DNA of 64,000 nucleotides, taken from contig NZ_PDNV01000002.1 of the NCBI RefSeq assembly GCF_002849615.1, positions 62,001 to 126,000 of the forward strand, given 5' to 3'. This document shows, piece after piece, positions 38,525 to 49,791 of this stretch (position 1 is its first letter; every line of letters starts with the position of its first letter). The notes beneath the pieces were generated by a model, which was given only the letters and a program-made list of their open reading frames with translations, was not told the origin of the DNA and did not search any database. A program made the position numbers and the translations under genes. This stretch comes from Pollutimonas nitritireducens. Lineage in GTDB: Bacteria; Pseudomonadota; Gammaproteobacteria; Burkholderiales; Burkholderiaceae_B.

Positions 38525-39616
38525 TTACAGCGTGGCGGCTTCGCGCCGATCGGACTCTAGGTATTCGCGCGACTGCATCTCCATGATGCGTGACACCGTG
38601 CGGTGAAATTCATTCGCCATGGGGCCTTCTGTGTAGAGTTCGTCGGCCTCGCATTCGGCGGACATGATGAGCTTAACCTTGTGATCGTAGAACACATCGA
38701 TCAACCACGTAAAGCGGCGCGCTTCGGAGGCATGGCGCGCGCTCATGCGCGGCACGTCCGACAATATAACCGTATGAAAGCGGCTCGCCAGATCCAGATA
38801 GTCGTTCTGTGATCGCGGACCGCCACACAAGGTCGCAAAATCAAACCAGACTATGCTTCCACCCAGGGCGATCGCCTTGAGTTGCCGGTGTTCAACCGTG
38901 AGCACCGGCTTCATGGCTGCGGTGTCGAGCAGACGGTTGAAGTCGGCTTCCAGTTCTTTATTGGTCTGAGGCGTGATTGGGGTCAGATACATGCGCACCT
39001 GCTCGAGCGCACGGCGCCGATAGTCGACGCCGGTATCTACATTGAGTATGTCCATTCTTTCTTGCAGCAACTTTATTGCAGGCAGGATGCGATCGCGGTG
39101 CAAGCCGTCGGGATACAGCGTGGAAGGTTCATAATTCGAGGTCATGACGAATGACGTGCCGTTTTCAAATAATTTGAGCAATAGACGGTAGAGAATCATG
39201 GCGTCAGCCACATCCGATACGTGGAACTCATCGAAGCAAATAAGGCGATAGCGCTTGGCAATGCGTCGCGCCACCTCGTCCAGCGGGTCCTGCTGCCCGC
39301 GTACTTCACCCAGCTCGCGATGCACTCCGCGCATGAACTCATGAAAATGCAGGCGCACCTTGCGCTTGACCGGAACGGTAAGGTAGAAGGCGTCCATCAA
39401 GAAACTCTTGCCGCGCCCTACTCCGCCCCAAAGGTAGACCCCCCTGGGCACATCCGGCCGGCGAAATATTTTTTTAAATGAAGTGGATCGCGCGTTCTTG
39501 AATGCCACCCATTCGTCAAAATACACTTGCAGGCGCTCAATGGCTGCCAGCTGTGCTTCATCGCATCGATAACCGCGCTCGTCGAGCGCCTGGTGGTAAT
39601 ACTCTAGGACATTCAT
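38525..39616 (-). CDS. zapE: Cell division ATPase ZapE (AFG1 family)
   Basis: AFG1-like AAA+ ATPase of 363 aa, with Walker A WGGVGRGKS, Walker B LICFDEFHVSD and TSNYEPSTLYPDGLHRDRILP as sensor region. In E. coli ZapE acts on the Z-ring under stress and low oxygen. It follows lpdA on the minus strand by 77 bp. Conserved placement near odh genes is known in this group. Confidence 0.93.
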   Translation of the reverse strand: MNVLEYYHQALDERGYRCDEAQLAAIERLQVYFDEWVAFKNARSTSFKKIFRRPDVPRGVYLWGGVGRGKSFLMDAFYLTVPVKRKVRLHFHEFMRGVHRELGEVRGQQDPLDEVARRIAKRYRLICFDEFHVSDVADAMILYRLLLKLFENGTSFVMTSNYEPSTLYPDGLHRDRILPAIKLLQERMDILNVDTGVDYRRRALEQVRMYLTPITPQTNKELEADFNRLLDTAAMKPVLTVEHRQLKAIALGGSIVWFDFATLCGGPRSQNDYLDLASRFHTVILSDVPRMSARHASEARRFTWLIDVFYDHKVKLIMSAECEADELYTEGPMANEFHRTVSRIMEMQSREYLESDRREAATL

Positions 39617-39693
39617 TAAACGGACTCGTATAACGATGAAGGGCAGGTCAAACGCCCGCCCCTCATCTGTTCATGCTGCGCGTAAATCGTTGA

Positions 39694-41121
39694 TCAGAAA
39701 TTCAACGTGCGCTTGTCAACTGCCAGGGCCGCTTCTTTCATGGCTTCGGACAGGGTTGGATGAGCGTGGCAAATGCGCGCGATGTCTTCCGCCGCACCAC
39801 GGAATTCCATGATGGTGACAGCTTCGGAGATGAGTTCGGACGCCTGGGGACCGATGATGTGGACGCCCAGTACCTCGTCGGTCTTGGCGTCAGCCAGAAT
39901 CTTGACAAATCCGGTGGTGTCGCCCAGGGCGCGTGCGCGTCCGTTGGCCATGAAGGGGAAACTACCCGCTTTGTAGTCGCGCCCTTCGGTCTTGAGTTGC
40001 TGCTCGTTCTTGCCGACCCAGGCAATTTCCGGAGATGTATAGATGACGAACGGAATGGTGCCGAAGTTGACATGACCGTGCTGCCCGGCAATACGCTCGG
40101 CCACCGCGACGCCTTCTTCCTCGGCCTTGTGGGCCAGCATCGGACCGCGCACCACGTCGCCGACCGCCCAGACATTCGGCAGGTTGGTCCTGCAATCGTC
40201 GTCGACAACAATGAAGCCGCGCTCGTCCAGCTTGAGGCCGACGGTATCCACGCCCAGTCCCGAGACATTCGGCACCCGGCCAATAGAGACGATAAGGCGG
40301 TCGACCACCAGTTTCTGTTCGGCGCCCGAGGCGTCGGTATAAGGCACCGTGACGGATTTGGCGGCCGTCTTGACTTCACCGATCTTGACGCCCGTATGGA
40401 TGGCGAGCCCCTGCTTGGCAAATGCCTTCTGGGCTTCCTTGGCCACCTGCTGGTCGGCAACGGCCAGGAACTCGGGCATTGCCTCAAGTATGGTGACTTC
40501 AGCGCCCAGGCGACGCCATACGCTGCCCAGTTCCAGTCCAATCACCCCTGCGCCGATTACTCCCAGTTTCTTGGGTACCGCTGGGATGCGCAAGGCGCCA
40601 TCGTTGGACAGGATCTGCGTTTCGTCGAACGGAAGGCCGGGCAAGGCTCGCGGCGAGGAACCGGTGGCCACGATTACGTGCTTGGCAACCAGGTCCTCAT
40701 CGACAGTGCCGGACACCTTGATGGACCAGCCGCCGTCAACGTGAGCCAGGAATGATCCTGTGCCGTGGAAGTACGTGATTTTGTTCTTTTTGAACAGATA
40801 CAAAATGCCGTCGTTGTTTTGCTTGACGACGGTATCCTTGCGGCCGACCAGGGTATCGAGCTTGAGCTCGACGCCCTTGATCTCGATGCCGTGCTCGGCA
40901 AAGTGATGATTGGCCTGCTCGTAATGCTCGGAAGACTGCAACAACGCTTTGGACGGAATGCAACCCACGTTGGTGCATGTGCCACCGGGAGCCGGTTTGC
41001 CATCCACCGTGCTCCAGGCATCAATACATGCCACGCTCTGGCCCAACTGAGCAGCACGAATTGCAGCAATATAGCCGCCTGGACCAGCACCGATGACGAC
41101 GACGTCAAATTGTTTAGCCAT
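39694..41121 (-). CDS. lpdA: Dihydrolipoyl dehydrogenase (E3)
   Basis: FAD-dependent oxidoreductase of 475 aa. FAD-binding [17 protein letters not shown], redox-active disulfide in [19 protein letters not shown] motif [20 protein letters not shown] and the C-terminal HAHPTLSEA catalytic His. It completes the odhA-odhB-lpdA set for 2-oxoglutarate dehydrogenase. A terminator stands between odhB and lpdA, so it may also be made from its own promoter and serve other complexes. Confidence 0.96.
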   Translation of the reverse strand: MAKQFDVVVIGAGPGGYIAAIRAAQLGQSVACIDAWSTVDGKPAPGGTCTNVGCIPSKALLQSSEHYEQANHHFAEHGIEIKGVELKLDTLVGRKDTVVKQNNDGILYLFKKNKITYFHGTGSFLAHVDGGWSIKVSGTVDEDLVAKHVIVATGSSPRALPGLPFDETQILSNDGALRIPAVPKKLGVIGAGVIGLELGSVWRRLGAEVTILEAMPEFLAVADQQVAKEAQKAFAKQGLAIHTGVKIGEVKTAAKSVTVPYTDASGAEQKLVVDRLIVSIGRVPNVSGLGVDTVGLKLDERGFIVVDDDCRTNLPNVWAVGDVVRGPMLAHKAEEEGVAVAERIAGQHGHVNFGTIPFVIYTSPEIAWVGKNEQQLKTEGRDYKAGSFPFMANGRARALGDTTGFVKILADAKTDEVLGVHIIGPQASELISEAVTIMEFRGAAEDIARICHAHPTLSEAMKEAALAVDKRTLNF

Positions 41122-41229
41122 TATTTTCTCGATCTAGATAATGTTGGCGCGAACCGCCCGAAGGATTCGCAAGTAGCGGGGAAGCGGGGGCATTGCCACG
41201 TAACGCTTCCACGACGAAAAACCAAAAGG

Positions 41230-41269
41230 AAAAAAATGGCCGGCGTGTCCTGCACGAGGAGCGCCAGCC
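41230..41269 (-). terminator. Terminator-like hairpin between odhB and lpdA
   Basis: On the minus strand GGCTGGCG and CGCCGGCC pair (one G:U) around an inner TCCT/AGGA hairpin, followed by A and seven T. It would end or reduce odhAB transcription before lpdA. Confidence 0.75.
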
Positions 41270-41297
41270 GGTTTTCATTGCGCCGTAGCGTGCACGC

Positions 41298-42518
41298 TTA
41301 GACGTCCAGCAAGAGGCGCTGTGGATCTTCCAACGCTTCCTTGATAGCCACCAATGCCAAGACCGCTTCGCGTCCGTCGATAATGCGATGATCGTAAGAC
41401 ATGGCCAGGTAGTTCATGGGCCGCACCACGACTTGGCCGTTCTCGACGACCGCGCGGTCCTTCGTGGCATGAATGCCCAGTATGGCCGACTGTGGAGGAT
41501 TGATGATAGGTGTGGAAAGCATGGAGCCGAAAACGCCGCCATTCGAAATGGAGAACGTGCCCCCGGTGAGCTCTTCAAGAGTCAGCTTGCCGTCACGTGC
41601 CCGGTTGCCAAAGTCGGCGATCTGCTTTTCGATGTCGGCAATGGACATTTGATCCGCATTACGCAGAATCGGAACCACCAGACCACGCGGGCTGCCGACC
41701 GCAATGCCGATATCGAAGTAGCCGTGATAGATGATGTCTTTTCCGTCCACCGAGGCGTTGACCACCGGATACTTCTTGAGCGCGGCCACAGCCGCCTTGA
41801 CGAAGAAGGACGTAAAGCCCAACTTGACCCCGTGCTCTTTCTCGAACTGATCTTTGTACTTCTTGCGCAGATCGAGAATACCCTGCATGTTCACTTCATT
41901 GAAGGTCGTGAGAATGGCATTGTCGGCTTGCGACTGCAGAAGGCGCTCAGCGACGCGGGCCCGCAAGCGGCTCATGGGCACGCGCTGTTCAGGACGTCCA
42001 TCAAGCGACATCGTGGCTGGCGTGACCGGCGCGACAGCCTTCCTGGCAGGAGCGTCACCGGCGGCGAGCGCATCGCCCTTGGTAACGCGCCCGCCACGTC
42101 CGGTACCTTCCAGCGTAGCGGGATCAACACCCTTTTCAGCAAGTATCTTGTTTGCCGCAGGAGAAGCTGCCGCGGATGCGGACTTTGCGCCGGCGGTGGG
42201 AGCCGGGGCGGCCGCCCCAGCGGTAACCGTCGTTGCGGGTTCTGCCGCAGCGGCGGCTGCCGGCGCGGAAGCCTTGCCTTCGCTGTCGATACGAGCCAGG
42301 ACTTCGCCCGCTGCGACGGTACTACCGTCACCTTTGACGATTTCCTTGAGCACGCCGGACGATGGCGCCGGAACCTCCAGAACCACTTTGTCGGTCTCGA
42401 CTTCTATCAGGATCTCGTCGGCTTGGACCGCTTCGCCAGGTTGCTTCTTCCAGGTGAGCAGCGTCGCCTCGGTTATCGATTCGGAAAGCTGGGGAACGAG
42501 AACATCAGTAATTGCCAT
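41298..42518 (-). CDS. odhB: Dihydrolipoyllysine succinyltransferase (E2 of 2-oxoglutarate dehydrogenase)
   Basis: 406 aa. Lipoyl domain at 1-75 with the lipoylated Lys44 in [10 protein letters not shown]; Ala/Pro linker; peripheral-subunit-binding domain near 120-160 ([27 protein letters not shown]); catalytic domain ending with [10 protein letters not shown]. Transfers succinyl groups to CoA. It follows odhA by 27 bp. Confidence 0.96.
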   Translation of the reverse strand: MAITDVLVPQLSESITEATLLTWKKQPGEAVQADEILIEVETDKVVLEVPAPSSGVLKEIVKGDGSTVAAGEVLARIDSEGKASAPAAAAAAEPATTVTAGAAAPAPTAGAKSASAAASPAANKILAEKGVDPATLEGTGRGGRVTKGDALAAGDAPARKAVAPVTPATMSLDGRPEQRVPMSRLRARVAERLLQSQADNAILTTFNEVNMQGILDLRKKYKDQFEKEHGVKLGFTSFFVKAAVAALKKYPVVNASVDGKDIIYHGYFDIGIAVGSPRGLVVPILRNADQMSIADIEKQIADFGNRARDGKLTLEELTGGTFSISNGGVFGSMLSTPIINPPQSAILGIHATKDRAVVENGQVVVRPMNYLAMSYDHRIIDGREAVLALVAIKEALEDPQRLLLDV

Positions 42519-42545
42519 GGTATGTATTCCGTTTGAAAATATTCG

Positions 42546-45416
42546 TTATTTAGTCAGCATGAAGCTTTTGAATTTGGGCGCCAGGGCCTGTTCAAGCAAG
42601 TTGCGTTGCTGCTCCTGGTGCTTGGCCAGATAGCCCACGGCCGGAGACGCCGATGCCGCGCGCCCCGCATAGCCCAACCTCTGACCGTCGGCCATGTTCT
42701 CGTAAAGATGATGCTGAATATAGAACCAGGGACCTTGGTTTTGAGGTTCGTCCTGAACCCAGACAATTTCCTTAGCGTTGACATATTTTTGCAGCTCGGC
42801 CTGGAAAGCCTTGTGCGCGAACGGATACAGCTGCTCAACACGCAATACTGCCACATCGGTACGACCGGCCTCTTTGCGGGCATGGACGATATCGTAATAG
42901 ACCTTGCCCGAACAGACCAGCACCCGGCTGACCGACGCTGGATCAATGCTGTCGTCCTGCTCGCCGATGACTGGCAAGAACTGGTTGTTGGCCAGGTCTG
43001 CCAGGGACGAAGTGGCTTCTTTGTTACGCAGCAAAGATTTCGGAGTAAGGATGATCAACGGCTTGCGGAATGGCCGGATCATCTGGCGACGCAATACATG
43101 GAAAATTTGCGCCCCGTTGGTGGGCTGCACAACCTGGATATTGTTGTCGGCGCACAATTGCAGGAAGCGCTCGATACGCGCCGAAGAGTGCTCGGGGCCC
43201 TGGCCTTCATAACCGTGCGGCAGCATCAGGGTAAGACCGCACTGGCGGCCCCATTTGGCTTCACCTGATGTGATGAACTGATCAATTACAACCTGGGCGC
43301 CGTTGACGAAATCGCCGAACTGGGCTTCCCAGATGGTAAGTGTGTTGGGCTCGGCCGTTGCGTAACCATATTCGAACGCCAGCACGGCTTCTTCCGACAA
43401 CACGGAGTCGATGACCGTGAACGGTGCCTGGGTTTCGGTCACGTTCTGGAGCGGAATGTAGGTACCGTCGTTCCAGCGCTCGCGCTTCTGGTCGTGTAGC
43501 ACGGCATGGCGGTGCGTGAACGTACCGCGACCGGAATCCTGGCCGGTGATGCGAATGGCATAGCCGCTGGCAACCAGCGTGGCAAAGGCAAGATGCTCGC
43601 CCATGCCCCAGTCGACGTTCTGTTCGCCGCGCGCCATCTTGCGGCGATCATTCAACAGCTTGTTGACCAATGAATGCGGCGTGAAATCTTCCGGCACCGT
43701 CGTGAGCTTTTCGCCGATACGGGTTAGCTCGGCGACAGGCACACCGGTGTCGGCCTGGTCAGTCCATTTGGCGCCCAGGAATGGGGACCAGTCAGTGGAA
43801 TACTTGTTCTTGTAGTCAGTCAGGACTGGTTCGATGGTGCGCTGACCATCTTCCATGAGCTGGCGATAGTCCTTGACCATCTGGTCGACTTCTTCCTCGG
43901 TCAGGACGCCCTGCGCCACCAGCTTGTCCGCATACACTTTGCGGGTGCCGGGATGCTTGCCAATGCTCTTGTACATGAGCGGCTGGGTGAGCGAAGGAGT
44001 GTCTTGTTCGTTGTGGCCGAGCTTGCGGAAGCAAACGATGTCCACCACGACATCATGATGAAACTGCAGGCGGTAATCGAGCGCCAGCTGGGTCACGTAG
44101 ACCACTGCTTCGGGATCGTCGCCGTTCACATGGAAGACAGGCGCCTGGATCATCTTGACGACGTCGGTGCAATACAGCGTGGAACGGGTATCGCGCGGAT
44201 CGGAAGTGGTGAACCCGATCTGGTTGTTAATGACGATATGCAGCGTGCCCCCCGTGCCGTAACCGCGCGTTTGAGCGAGGTTGAGGGTTTCCATGACGAC
44301 GCCCTGGCCGGCAAAGGCGGCGTCGCCATGAACCAGCACGGGCAGTACCTGGGCGCCTACCTCGTCGCCGCGACGATCCTGGCGGGCACGCACACTGCCT
44401 TCGACCACGGGGTTAACAATTTCCAGATGTGAAGGATTGAAAGCCAGCGAAAGATGCAGCGGGCCGCCGCGCGTGGAGAGATCGCTGGAGAAACCGTTGT
44501 GATACTTCACGTCGCCGTCGGTCAGGCCTTCGGCGTGCTTGCCTTCGAACTCGGCGAACAGGTCGCCGGGCATCTTGCCCATGATATTGACGAGCATGTT
44601 CAGGCGACCCCGGTGGGCCATGCCTACCACGAGTTCCTGCACGCCATTTTCGCCCCCATGCCCGACCACTTCGTCCATGCAGGCGATGAAGCTCTCGCCG
44701 CCTTCAAGCGAAAAGCGCTTCTGGCCGACGTACTTGGTATGCAGAAAACGTTCGAGCCCTTCGGCTTCGGTGACCTGCTGCAGAATGTGGCGCTTGCGTT
44801 CCGACGAGAACGACGGTACGCCCAGCGTGGACTCAAGACGTTCCTGTATCCAGCGCTTGGCGGCCGGATCGGAGATATGCATGAATTCGGCGCCGACACT
44901 GCGACAATAAGTGTCACGCAAAGCCTTGAGCATGTCGCGCATGGTCATGGTGTCGGCTTTGGTGAAGTAGGTGTTGGTGGCCGAATAGACCTGGTCAAGG
45001 TCGGCTTCGGTCAGACCATAGAAGCTGGGGTCAAGTTCTGGAATGACCGGGCGATCCTGGCGCTTCAACGGATCGAGCTCGGCAAAACGAGAGCCCAAAG
45101 ACCGGTATGCGGCAATGATGGACTGAACGTAGACCTGCTTGCCGGCGACCGTCAGGTCGGGCTCCTGGGCGCGTGCAACAAAGGCATTGGATTTGGCGCG
45201 CTGAGCAAATGATTCGACAATAGGCGAATGGGCCTGGTCGCGTGTGGCTTCCCGACCGTCAGTGGCAGGCTGATGCTGCAGCTGGTCGAAATAATCGCGC
45301 CACTCGTCTGGCACGGACCCCGGATTGTCGAGATAGGATTCGTAAAGATCCTCGACATATGGGGCGTTGCTACCAAACAGGTAAGAATTGGATAAAAGTT
45401 CTATTTCCGATGACAT
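42546..45416 (-). CDS. odhA: 2-oxoglutarate dehydrogenase E1 component
   Basis: Thiamine diphosphate-dependent E1, 956 aa, full length. It opens with the E2-binding N-terminal segment (YLFGSNAPYVEDLYESYLDNPGSVPDEWRDYF), then the ThDP fold with GMAHRGRLNMLVN and GDAAFAGQGVVMET, and the transketolase-like half with PHGYEGQGPEHSSARIERFLQL. Converts 2-oxoglutarate to succinyl-enzyme. First gene of odhAB; a promoter candidate lies about 135 bp upstream. Confidence 0.97.
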   Translation of the reverse strand: MSSEIELLSNSYLFGSNAPYVEDLYESYLDNPGSVPDEWRDYFDQLQHQPATDGREATRDQAHSPIVESFAQRAKSNAFVARAQEPDLTVAGKQVYVQSIIAAYRSLGSRFAELDPLKRQDRPVIPELDPSFYGLTEADLDQVYSATNTYFTKADTMTMRDMLKALRDTYCRSVGAEFMHISDPAAKRWIQERLESTLGVPSFSSERKRHILQQVTEAEGLERFLHTKYVGQKRFSLEGGESFIACMDEVVGHGGENGVQELVVGMAHRGRLNMLVNIMGKMPGDLFAEFEGKHAEGLTDGDVKYHNGFSSDLSTRGGPLHLSLAFNPSHLEIVNPVVEGSVRARQDRRGDEVGAQVLPVLVHGDAAFAGQGVVMETLNLAQTRGYGTGGTLHIVINNQIGFTTSDPRDTRSTLYCTDVVKMIQAPVFHVNGDDPEAVVYVTQLALDYRLQFHHDVVVDIVCFRKLGHNEQDTPSLTQPLMYKSIGKHPGTRKVYADKLVAQGVLTEEEVDQMVKDYRQLMEDGQRTIEPVLTDYKNKYSTDWSPFLGAKWTDQADTGVPVAELTRIGEKLTTVPEDFTPHSLVNKLLNDRRKMARGEQNVDWGMGEHLAFATLVASGYAIRITGQDSGRGTFTHRHAVLHDQKRERWNDGTYIPLQNVTETQAPFTVIDSVLSEEAVLAFEYGYATAEPNTLTIWEAQFGDFVNGAQVVIDQFITSGEAKWGRQCGLTLMLPHGYEGQGPEHSSARIERFLQLCADNNIQVVQPTNGAQIFHVLRRQMIRPFRKPLIILTPKSLLRNKEATSSLADLANNQFLPVIGEQDDSIDPASVSRVLVCSGKVYYDIVHARKEAGRTDVAVLRVEQLYPFAHKAFQAELQKYVNAKEIVWVQDEPQNQGPWFYIQHHLYENMADGQRLGYAGRAASASPAVGYLAKHQEQQRNLLEQALAPKFKSFMLTK

Positions 45417-45549
45417 AAATGCGCTTCACCTATCCGAGTGTCTCACTCGTTATGATGCAGGGAACAACCTTCCGCGACACGGCCAGACCGGTTAGCGGAT
45501 AGCGGGGCAGAAGGCAACGTACGACGCCTTGATAAGCCGTATTCCTACT

Positions 45550-45577
45550 AGTATACCTTCCGGGCAACCGCGGACAA
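45550..45577 (-). promoter_or_regulatory. Candidate odhA promoter
   Basis: On the minus strand TTGTCC (45577-45572), a 16-bp spacer and TATACT (45555-45550). It lies in the 360-bp odhA-maeB divergent region and would give a leader of about 125 bases. Confidence 0.4.
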
Positions 45578-45589
45578 CCCAAAGCCAGA

Positions 45590-45611
45590 CAAATGCAAGG
45601 CAAATGCAAGG
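45590..45611. repeat. Tandem 11-bp repeat in the odhA-maeB intergenic region
   Basis: CAAATGCAAGG occurs twice head to tail. The rest of the 360-bp gap (45417-45776) shows the odhA promoter candidate and no gene; an open frame entering from it overlaps maeB and is not believed. Confidence 0.7.
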
Positions 45612-45776
45612 CAAAACCGCCAAAGCGTTGGCATTAACAAACACCCCGGTTCACTTACTCGGCGGGTCGGCACATTTCTTGCGTGTTCCGCGATTGAAAT
45701 CGGACGGACAATGGATTCACGATGGCACTACACTTGAGGTTTATTTTCTCTCTTCGCGACTCAGGAGTTCCAACAC

Positions 45777-48074
45777 ATGGATGCCAATTCCGACCTTGAA
45801 AAACTCGCCCTCGACTACCACGCTTATCCGACCCCGGGCAAGATCTCCGTCATGCCCACCAAGCCCCTGGCCAATCAGGATGACTTGTCGCTGGCATACT
45901 CGCCGGGCGTCGCATTTGCATGCATGAACATTCATGCCCAGGGCGAAGACGCGGCGGCCAAATACACCTCGCGTTCGAACCTTGTTGGTGTAATCACCAA
46001 TGGGACCGCCGTATTGGGCCTGGGCAATATCGGCCCGCTGGCCGCAAAGCCAGTCATGGAAGGCAAAGGGTGTCTGTTCCGGAAATTTGCCGGCATCGAT
46101 GTGTTCGACATCGAACTCGATGAGACCGACCCCGACAAGCTGGTCGACATCATTGCCGCCCTCGAACCCACGCTGGGAGGCGTCAATCTGGAGGACATCA
46201 AGGCGCCCGAATGCTTCTATATCGAGAAGAAACTTCGCGAACGCATGAAGATCCCGGTCTTCCACGACGACCAGCACGGTACGGCCATCATCTCTTCGGC
46301 CGCCATTATCAATGGGCTGAAGGTCGTCAACAAGAAAATTGCAGAAGTGAAGCTGGTATGCTCGGGCGCCGGCGCCGCCGCCATTGCGTGCCTGAACCTT
46401 CTGGTGCACTTGGGCATACAGCGTTCCAATATCTACGTGGTCGATTCGCGCGGCGTCATCTGGACCGGCCGCGACGAAAACATGGAACCCAACAAAGCGC
46501 GCTACGCCCAGGAAACCGACGCGCGAACCCTGGCCGACGCCTGCAACGACGCTGACGTATTCCTGGGCTGTTCGGCGCCGGGTGTGCTGACTGCCGACAT
46601 GGTCAAGACCATGGCCCCCCGTCCGCTAATCCTTGCCTTGGCCAATCCCGAGCCCGAAATCAGGCCGGAAGTGGCCAAGGCCGCGCGCCCGGACTGCATT
46701 ATTGCGACCGGCCGTTCCGACTATCCCAACCAGGTCAACAACGTATTATGTTTTCCTTTCATCTTCCGGGGCGCGCTGGATGTGGGCGCCACGGTGATCA
46801 ACGAAGAAATGAAGCTGGCATGCGTCAAGGCCATCGCCGAACTGGCCGAGGCCGAGCAGAACGATGAAGTTGCCATCGCCTACGCCGGCCAGGAATTGGC
46901 GTTCGGACCAGATTACATCATACCCAAGCCGTTCGACCCACGCCTTATCGTGAAGATAGCTCCAGCCGTGGCCGAAGCAGCCATGGCGTCGGGCGTCGCC
47001 AGGCGGCCTATCGAAGACCTGGAAGCCTATCGGCAAAAGCTGATGAGCCTGGTGTACCACACAGGCCAGCTTATGCGACCGCTCTTCATGCAAGCAAAGA
47101 ATGCTCCGAAAAGGGTGATCTATGCGGATGGCGAAGACGAACGGGTATTGCGGGCGGCACAAACCGTGGTCGACGAAAAGTTCGCCCATCCCATCCTCGT
47201 AGGTCGCCCGGCTGTGATCGAGATGCGCATCAAGAAATTCGGCCTGCGCCTGGAGGCCGGCCGCGATGTAGAAATTGTGAATCCTGAAGACGATGAGCGA
47301 TTTCACGAGACGTGGTCCGCCTATTACAAATTGATGGGTCGTGATGGCGTCACTCCCGATATCGCGAAGGCCATGGTGCGCAAGCACAATTCATTGATCG
47401 CCGTCATGTTGCTTCAGCGCGGCGATGCCGACGCCATGATCTGCGGCGTCGCGAGCCGATTCGACAATCAATTGAAGTATGTCCAGGAAGTCATAGGACT
47501 GAAGCCCGGCGCCCAGACATTTGCCGCGATGAACGTTCTGATGCTCCCGACGCAGACACTGTTCATCTGCGATACTCATGTGAACGAAAACCCAAGTGCC
47601 GAACAAATCGCCGACATGACCATCCAGGCCGCCGACGAGATCCTGCGTTTCGGCGTCATCCCGAAAGTCGCCCTGCTATCGCATTCCAACTTCGGCAGCA
47701 GATCCACCGAATCTTCCCGAAAAATGGCCGAGGCGCGCCGGCTTATCTCCGAGCGGGCGCCCACGCTGGAAGTCGACGGCGAAATGCACGCCGACTCGGC
47801 ACTTTCGGAAACGATACGCCTGAAGGCCTTCCCCGATTCGACCTTAAAGGGTCCCGCCAACCTGCTGATCATGCCCAATCTGGATACGGGCAACATCACG
47901 TACAACATGCTCAAGATGACAGGTAGCAACGGGGTCGCTATGGGGCCGGTATTGTTGGGCGCGGCACGCCCTGTGCATATATTGACGACCAGCTCCACCG
48001 TGCGCCGTATCGTGAACATGACAGCCCTTGCCGTCGTCGATGCGCAACAGGAGGCCGGTCAGGTCCAGCTGTAA
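45777..48074 (+). CDS. maeB: NADP-dependent malic enzyme (MaeB type, with phosphotransacetylase-like domain)
   Basis: 765 aa in two parts: malic enzyme (1-about 430; [41 protein letters not shown]) and a C-terminal phosphate acetyl/butyryltransferase-like domain (about 440-765) usually without that activity but used for allosteric control by acetyl-CoA. Decarboxylates malate to pyruvate, making NADPH. AGGAGTT lies 8 bases before ATG 45777. Convergent with gltA. Confidence 0.96.
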   Translation: MDANSDLEKLALDYHAYPTPGKISVMPTKPLANQDDLSLAYSPGVAFACMNIHAQGEDAAAKYTSRSNLVGVITNGTAVLGLGNIGPLAAKPVMEGKGCLFRKFAGIDVFDIELDETDPDKLVDIIAALEPTLGGVNLEDIKAPECFYIEKKLRERMKIPVFHDDQHGTAIISSAAIINGLKVVNKKIAEVKLVCSGAGAAAIACLNLLVHLGIQRSNIYVVDSRGVIWTGRDENMEPNKARYAQETDARTLADACNDADVFLGCSAPGVLTADMVKTMAPRPLILALANPEPEIRPEVAKAARPDCIIATGRSDYPNQVNNVLCFPFIFRGALDVGATVINEEMKLACVKAIAELAEAEQNDEVAIAYAGQELAFGPDYIIPKPFDPRLIVKIAPAVAEAAMASGVARRPIEDLEAYRQKLMSLVYHTGQLMRPLFMQAKNAPKRVIYADGEDERVLRAAQTVVDEKFAHPILVGRPAVIEMRIKKFGLRLEAGRDVEIVNPEDDERFHETWSAYYKLMGRDGVTPDIAKAMVRKHNSLIAVMLLQRGDADAMICGVASRFDNQLKYVQEVIGLKPGAQTFAAMNVLMLPTQTLFICDTHVNENPSAEQIADMTIQAADEILRFGVIPKVALLSHSNFGSRSTESSRKMAEARRLISERAPTLEVDGEMHADSALSETIRLKAFPDSTLKGPANLLIMPNLDTGNITYNMLKMTGSNGVAMGPVLLGAARPVHILTTSSTVRRIVNMTALAVVDAQQEAGQVQL

Positions 48075-48138
48075 ACAGGCGGCAGGATCGTTCGGTCCTG
48101 CCGATATGCCAGATATCAGCTCGCCATAACTGAGGCGC

Positions 48139-48174
48139 AAAAAAAGACGCCTTGCACAAACCGTGCAAGGCGTC
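48139..48174 (-). terminator. Rho-independent terminator of the sdh-gltA operon
   Basis: Perfect 12-bp stem (GACGCCTTGCAC / GTGCAAGGCGTC) with a 5-base loop and, on the minus strand, seven T after the stem. It stands 18 bp beyond the gltA stop. Confidence 0.95.
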
Positions 48175-48191
48175 CTTACCGATCCAGTCGG

Positions 48192-49499
48192 CTACTTGCG
48201 GCTGGACGGTATGTCGCGCGGTATAGAGCCCGTGTACAACTGGCGCGGACGGCCGATCTTGTAATCGGGATCGGACAGCATTTCACTCCACTGGGCTATC
48301 CAGCCCACCGTACGAGCCAACGCGAAGATGGCGGTGAACAGGGAAGTTGGTATACCGATGGCGCGCTGCACGATACCCGAATAGAAGTCGACGTTCGGGT
48401 AGAGCTTGCGTTCCACGAAGTATGGATCTTCCAGCGCGATGCGCTCGAGCTCCATGGCAAGCTTGAACAGTGGATCGTTTTCCAGGCCCAGTGCGGCCAG
48501 CACTTCCTTGCAGGTTTCCTGCATGAGCTTGGCGCGCGGATCATAGTTCTTGTAGACGCGGTGACCGAAGCCCATCAGGCGTACGCCCGAGTTCTTGTCC
48601 TTGACCTTCTCCATGAACTCACCGACCTTGGCAATGCCGCCATTGGCTTGCAGTTCTTCCAGCATTTGCAAGCATGCCTCGTTGGCGCCACCATGGGCCG
48701 GACCCCACAGGCAACCTACGCCTGCGGCGATGGCCGCAAAAGGATTGGTGCCCGACGATCCGCAAAGGCGAACCGTGGAGGTGGAAGCGTTCTGCTCGTG
48801 ATCGGCGTGGAGTATGAAAATGCGGTCCAGCGCGCGTTCGACAACCTCATTGACCTTGTACTCTTCGCACGGTGTCGCGAACATCATGCGCAGGAAATTG
48901 CCTGTGTAAGACAAATCGTTCTGCGGATAGATGAACGGCTGGCCCTGCGAGTACTTGTAGGCCATGGCCACAAGCGTGGGCATCTTGGCGATAAGACGGA
49001 TGGCCGACACATGCCGATGATGCGGATTGGTGATGTCGGTGGAGTCGTGATAGAAAGCCGATAAGGCACCCACGAGGCCAGTCAACACTGCCATGGGATG
49101 CGCATCGCGACGGAAGCCGCGCAGGAAGAAGTGCAGCTGTTCATTGACCATCGTGTGATGGGTGACTAGCGAATCGAACTCGGTCTTTTCCGTTTCGTTG
49201 GGCAGGTCGCCGTTCAGGATCAAATAGCAGATATCGAGAAAATTGCAGCTTTCGGCAAGTTGGTCGATGGGGTAGCCACGGTACAAAAGCTGGCCCTTAT
49301 CGCCGTCGATATAGGTGATGCCCGATTCGCAGGATGCCGTCGACAGAAAGCCGGGATCGTAGGTGAACATGCCAGTTTGGCCATACAGCTTGCGAATATC
49401 GATTACATCTGGACCGACTGTACCTTGGTACACCGGAAATTCAATCGGCGCACTACCATCGGAGAACGATAGTGTGGCTTTGTTGTCTGACAATTGCAT
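48192..49499 (-). CDS. gltA: Citrate synthase
   Basis: Type II citrate synthase, 435 aa. Catalytic regions [24 protein letters not shown] and [14 protein letters not shown] are intact; the N-terminal beta domain of the hexameric, NADH-regulated form is present ([16 protein letters not shown]). ATG 49499 is preceded by AAGGA at 8 bases; the longer open frame is discarded. It ends the gntR-sdhCDAB-sdhE-gltA run. Confidence 0.97.
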   Translation of the reverse strand: MQLSDNKATLSFSDGSAPIEFPVYQGTVGPDVIDIRKLYGQTGMFTYDPGFLSTASCESGITYIDGDKGQLLYRGYPIDQLAESCNFLDICYLILNGDLPNETEKTEFDSLVTHHTMVNEQLHFFLRGFRRDAHPMAVLTGLVGALSAFYHDSTDITNPHHRHVSAIRLIAKMPTLVAMAYKYSQGQPFIYPQNDLSYTGNFLRMMFATPCEEYKVNEVVERALDRIFILHADHEQNASTSTVRLCGSSGTNPFAAIAAGVGCLWGPAHGGANEACLQMLEELQANGGIAKVGEFMEKVKDKNSGVRLMGFGHRVYKNYDPRAKLMQETCKEVLAALGLENDPLFKLAMELERIALEDPYFVERKLYPNVDFYSGIVQRAIGIPTSLFTAIFALARTVGWIAQWSEMLSDPDYKIGRPRQLYTGSIPRDIPSSRK

Positions 49500-49515
49500 C
49501 ACATTTTCCTTAAAA

Positions 49516-49776
49516 TTAAAGCTTCTGCATTTGCGTGACCAGGCGAAGAATATCGGGCGTGGCATATACCCCGTCCAACTTTACGCGGTCCAGCAATACA
49601 TCAAGCAATTCGTTGTCGTCCATCTCGAACAGCAGGGTCAGGGCAGACACGTCGGAATCGGTCAACTCTGTTTCGTATTGATCTAAAAACCGGGTGATGA
49701 TCAGGTCATTTTCCAGCAAGCCCCGCCGAGCGCGCCACCTCAGGCGGGCACGCTCCAGTTCTGACAACTTTCTCAT
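49516..49776 (-). CDS. sdhE: FAD assembly factor SdhE
   Basis: Small helical protein of 86 aa that helps attach FAD to SdhA. The hallmark RGxxE motif is in [10 protein letters not shown] near 18-27. ATG 49776 with AGGA 8 bases upstream (a TTG just before would add one residue). It lies between sdhB and gltA with short gaps of 15-16 bp. Confidence 0.95.
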   Translation of the reverse strand: MRKLSELERARLRWRARRGLLENDLIITRFLDQYETELTDSDVSALTLLFEMDDNELLDVLLDRVKLDGVYATPDILRLVTQMQKL

Positions 49777-49791
49777 CAATGATCCTAAGCT

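Noticed and set aside
45529-45927. 132-codon plus-strand frame entering maeB
   Set aside because: Covers the odhA promoter region and then overlaps maeB out of frame; no family match.
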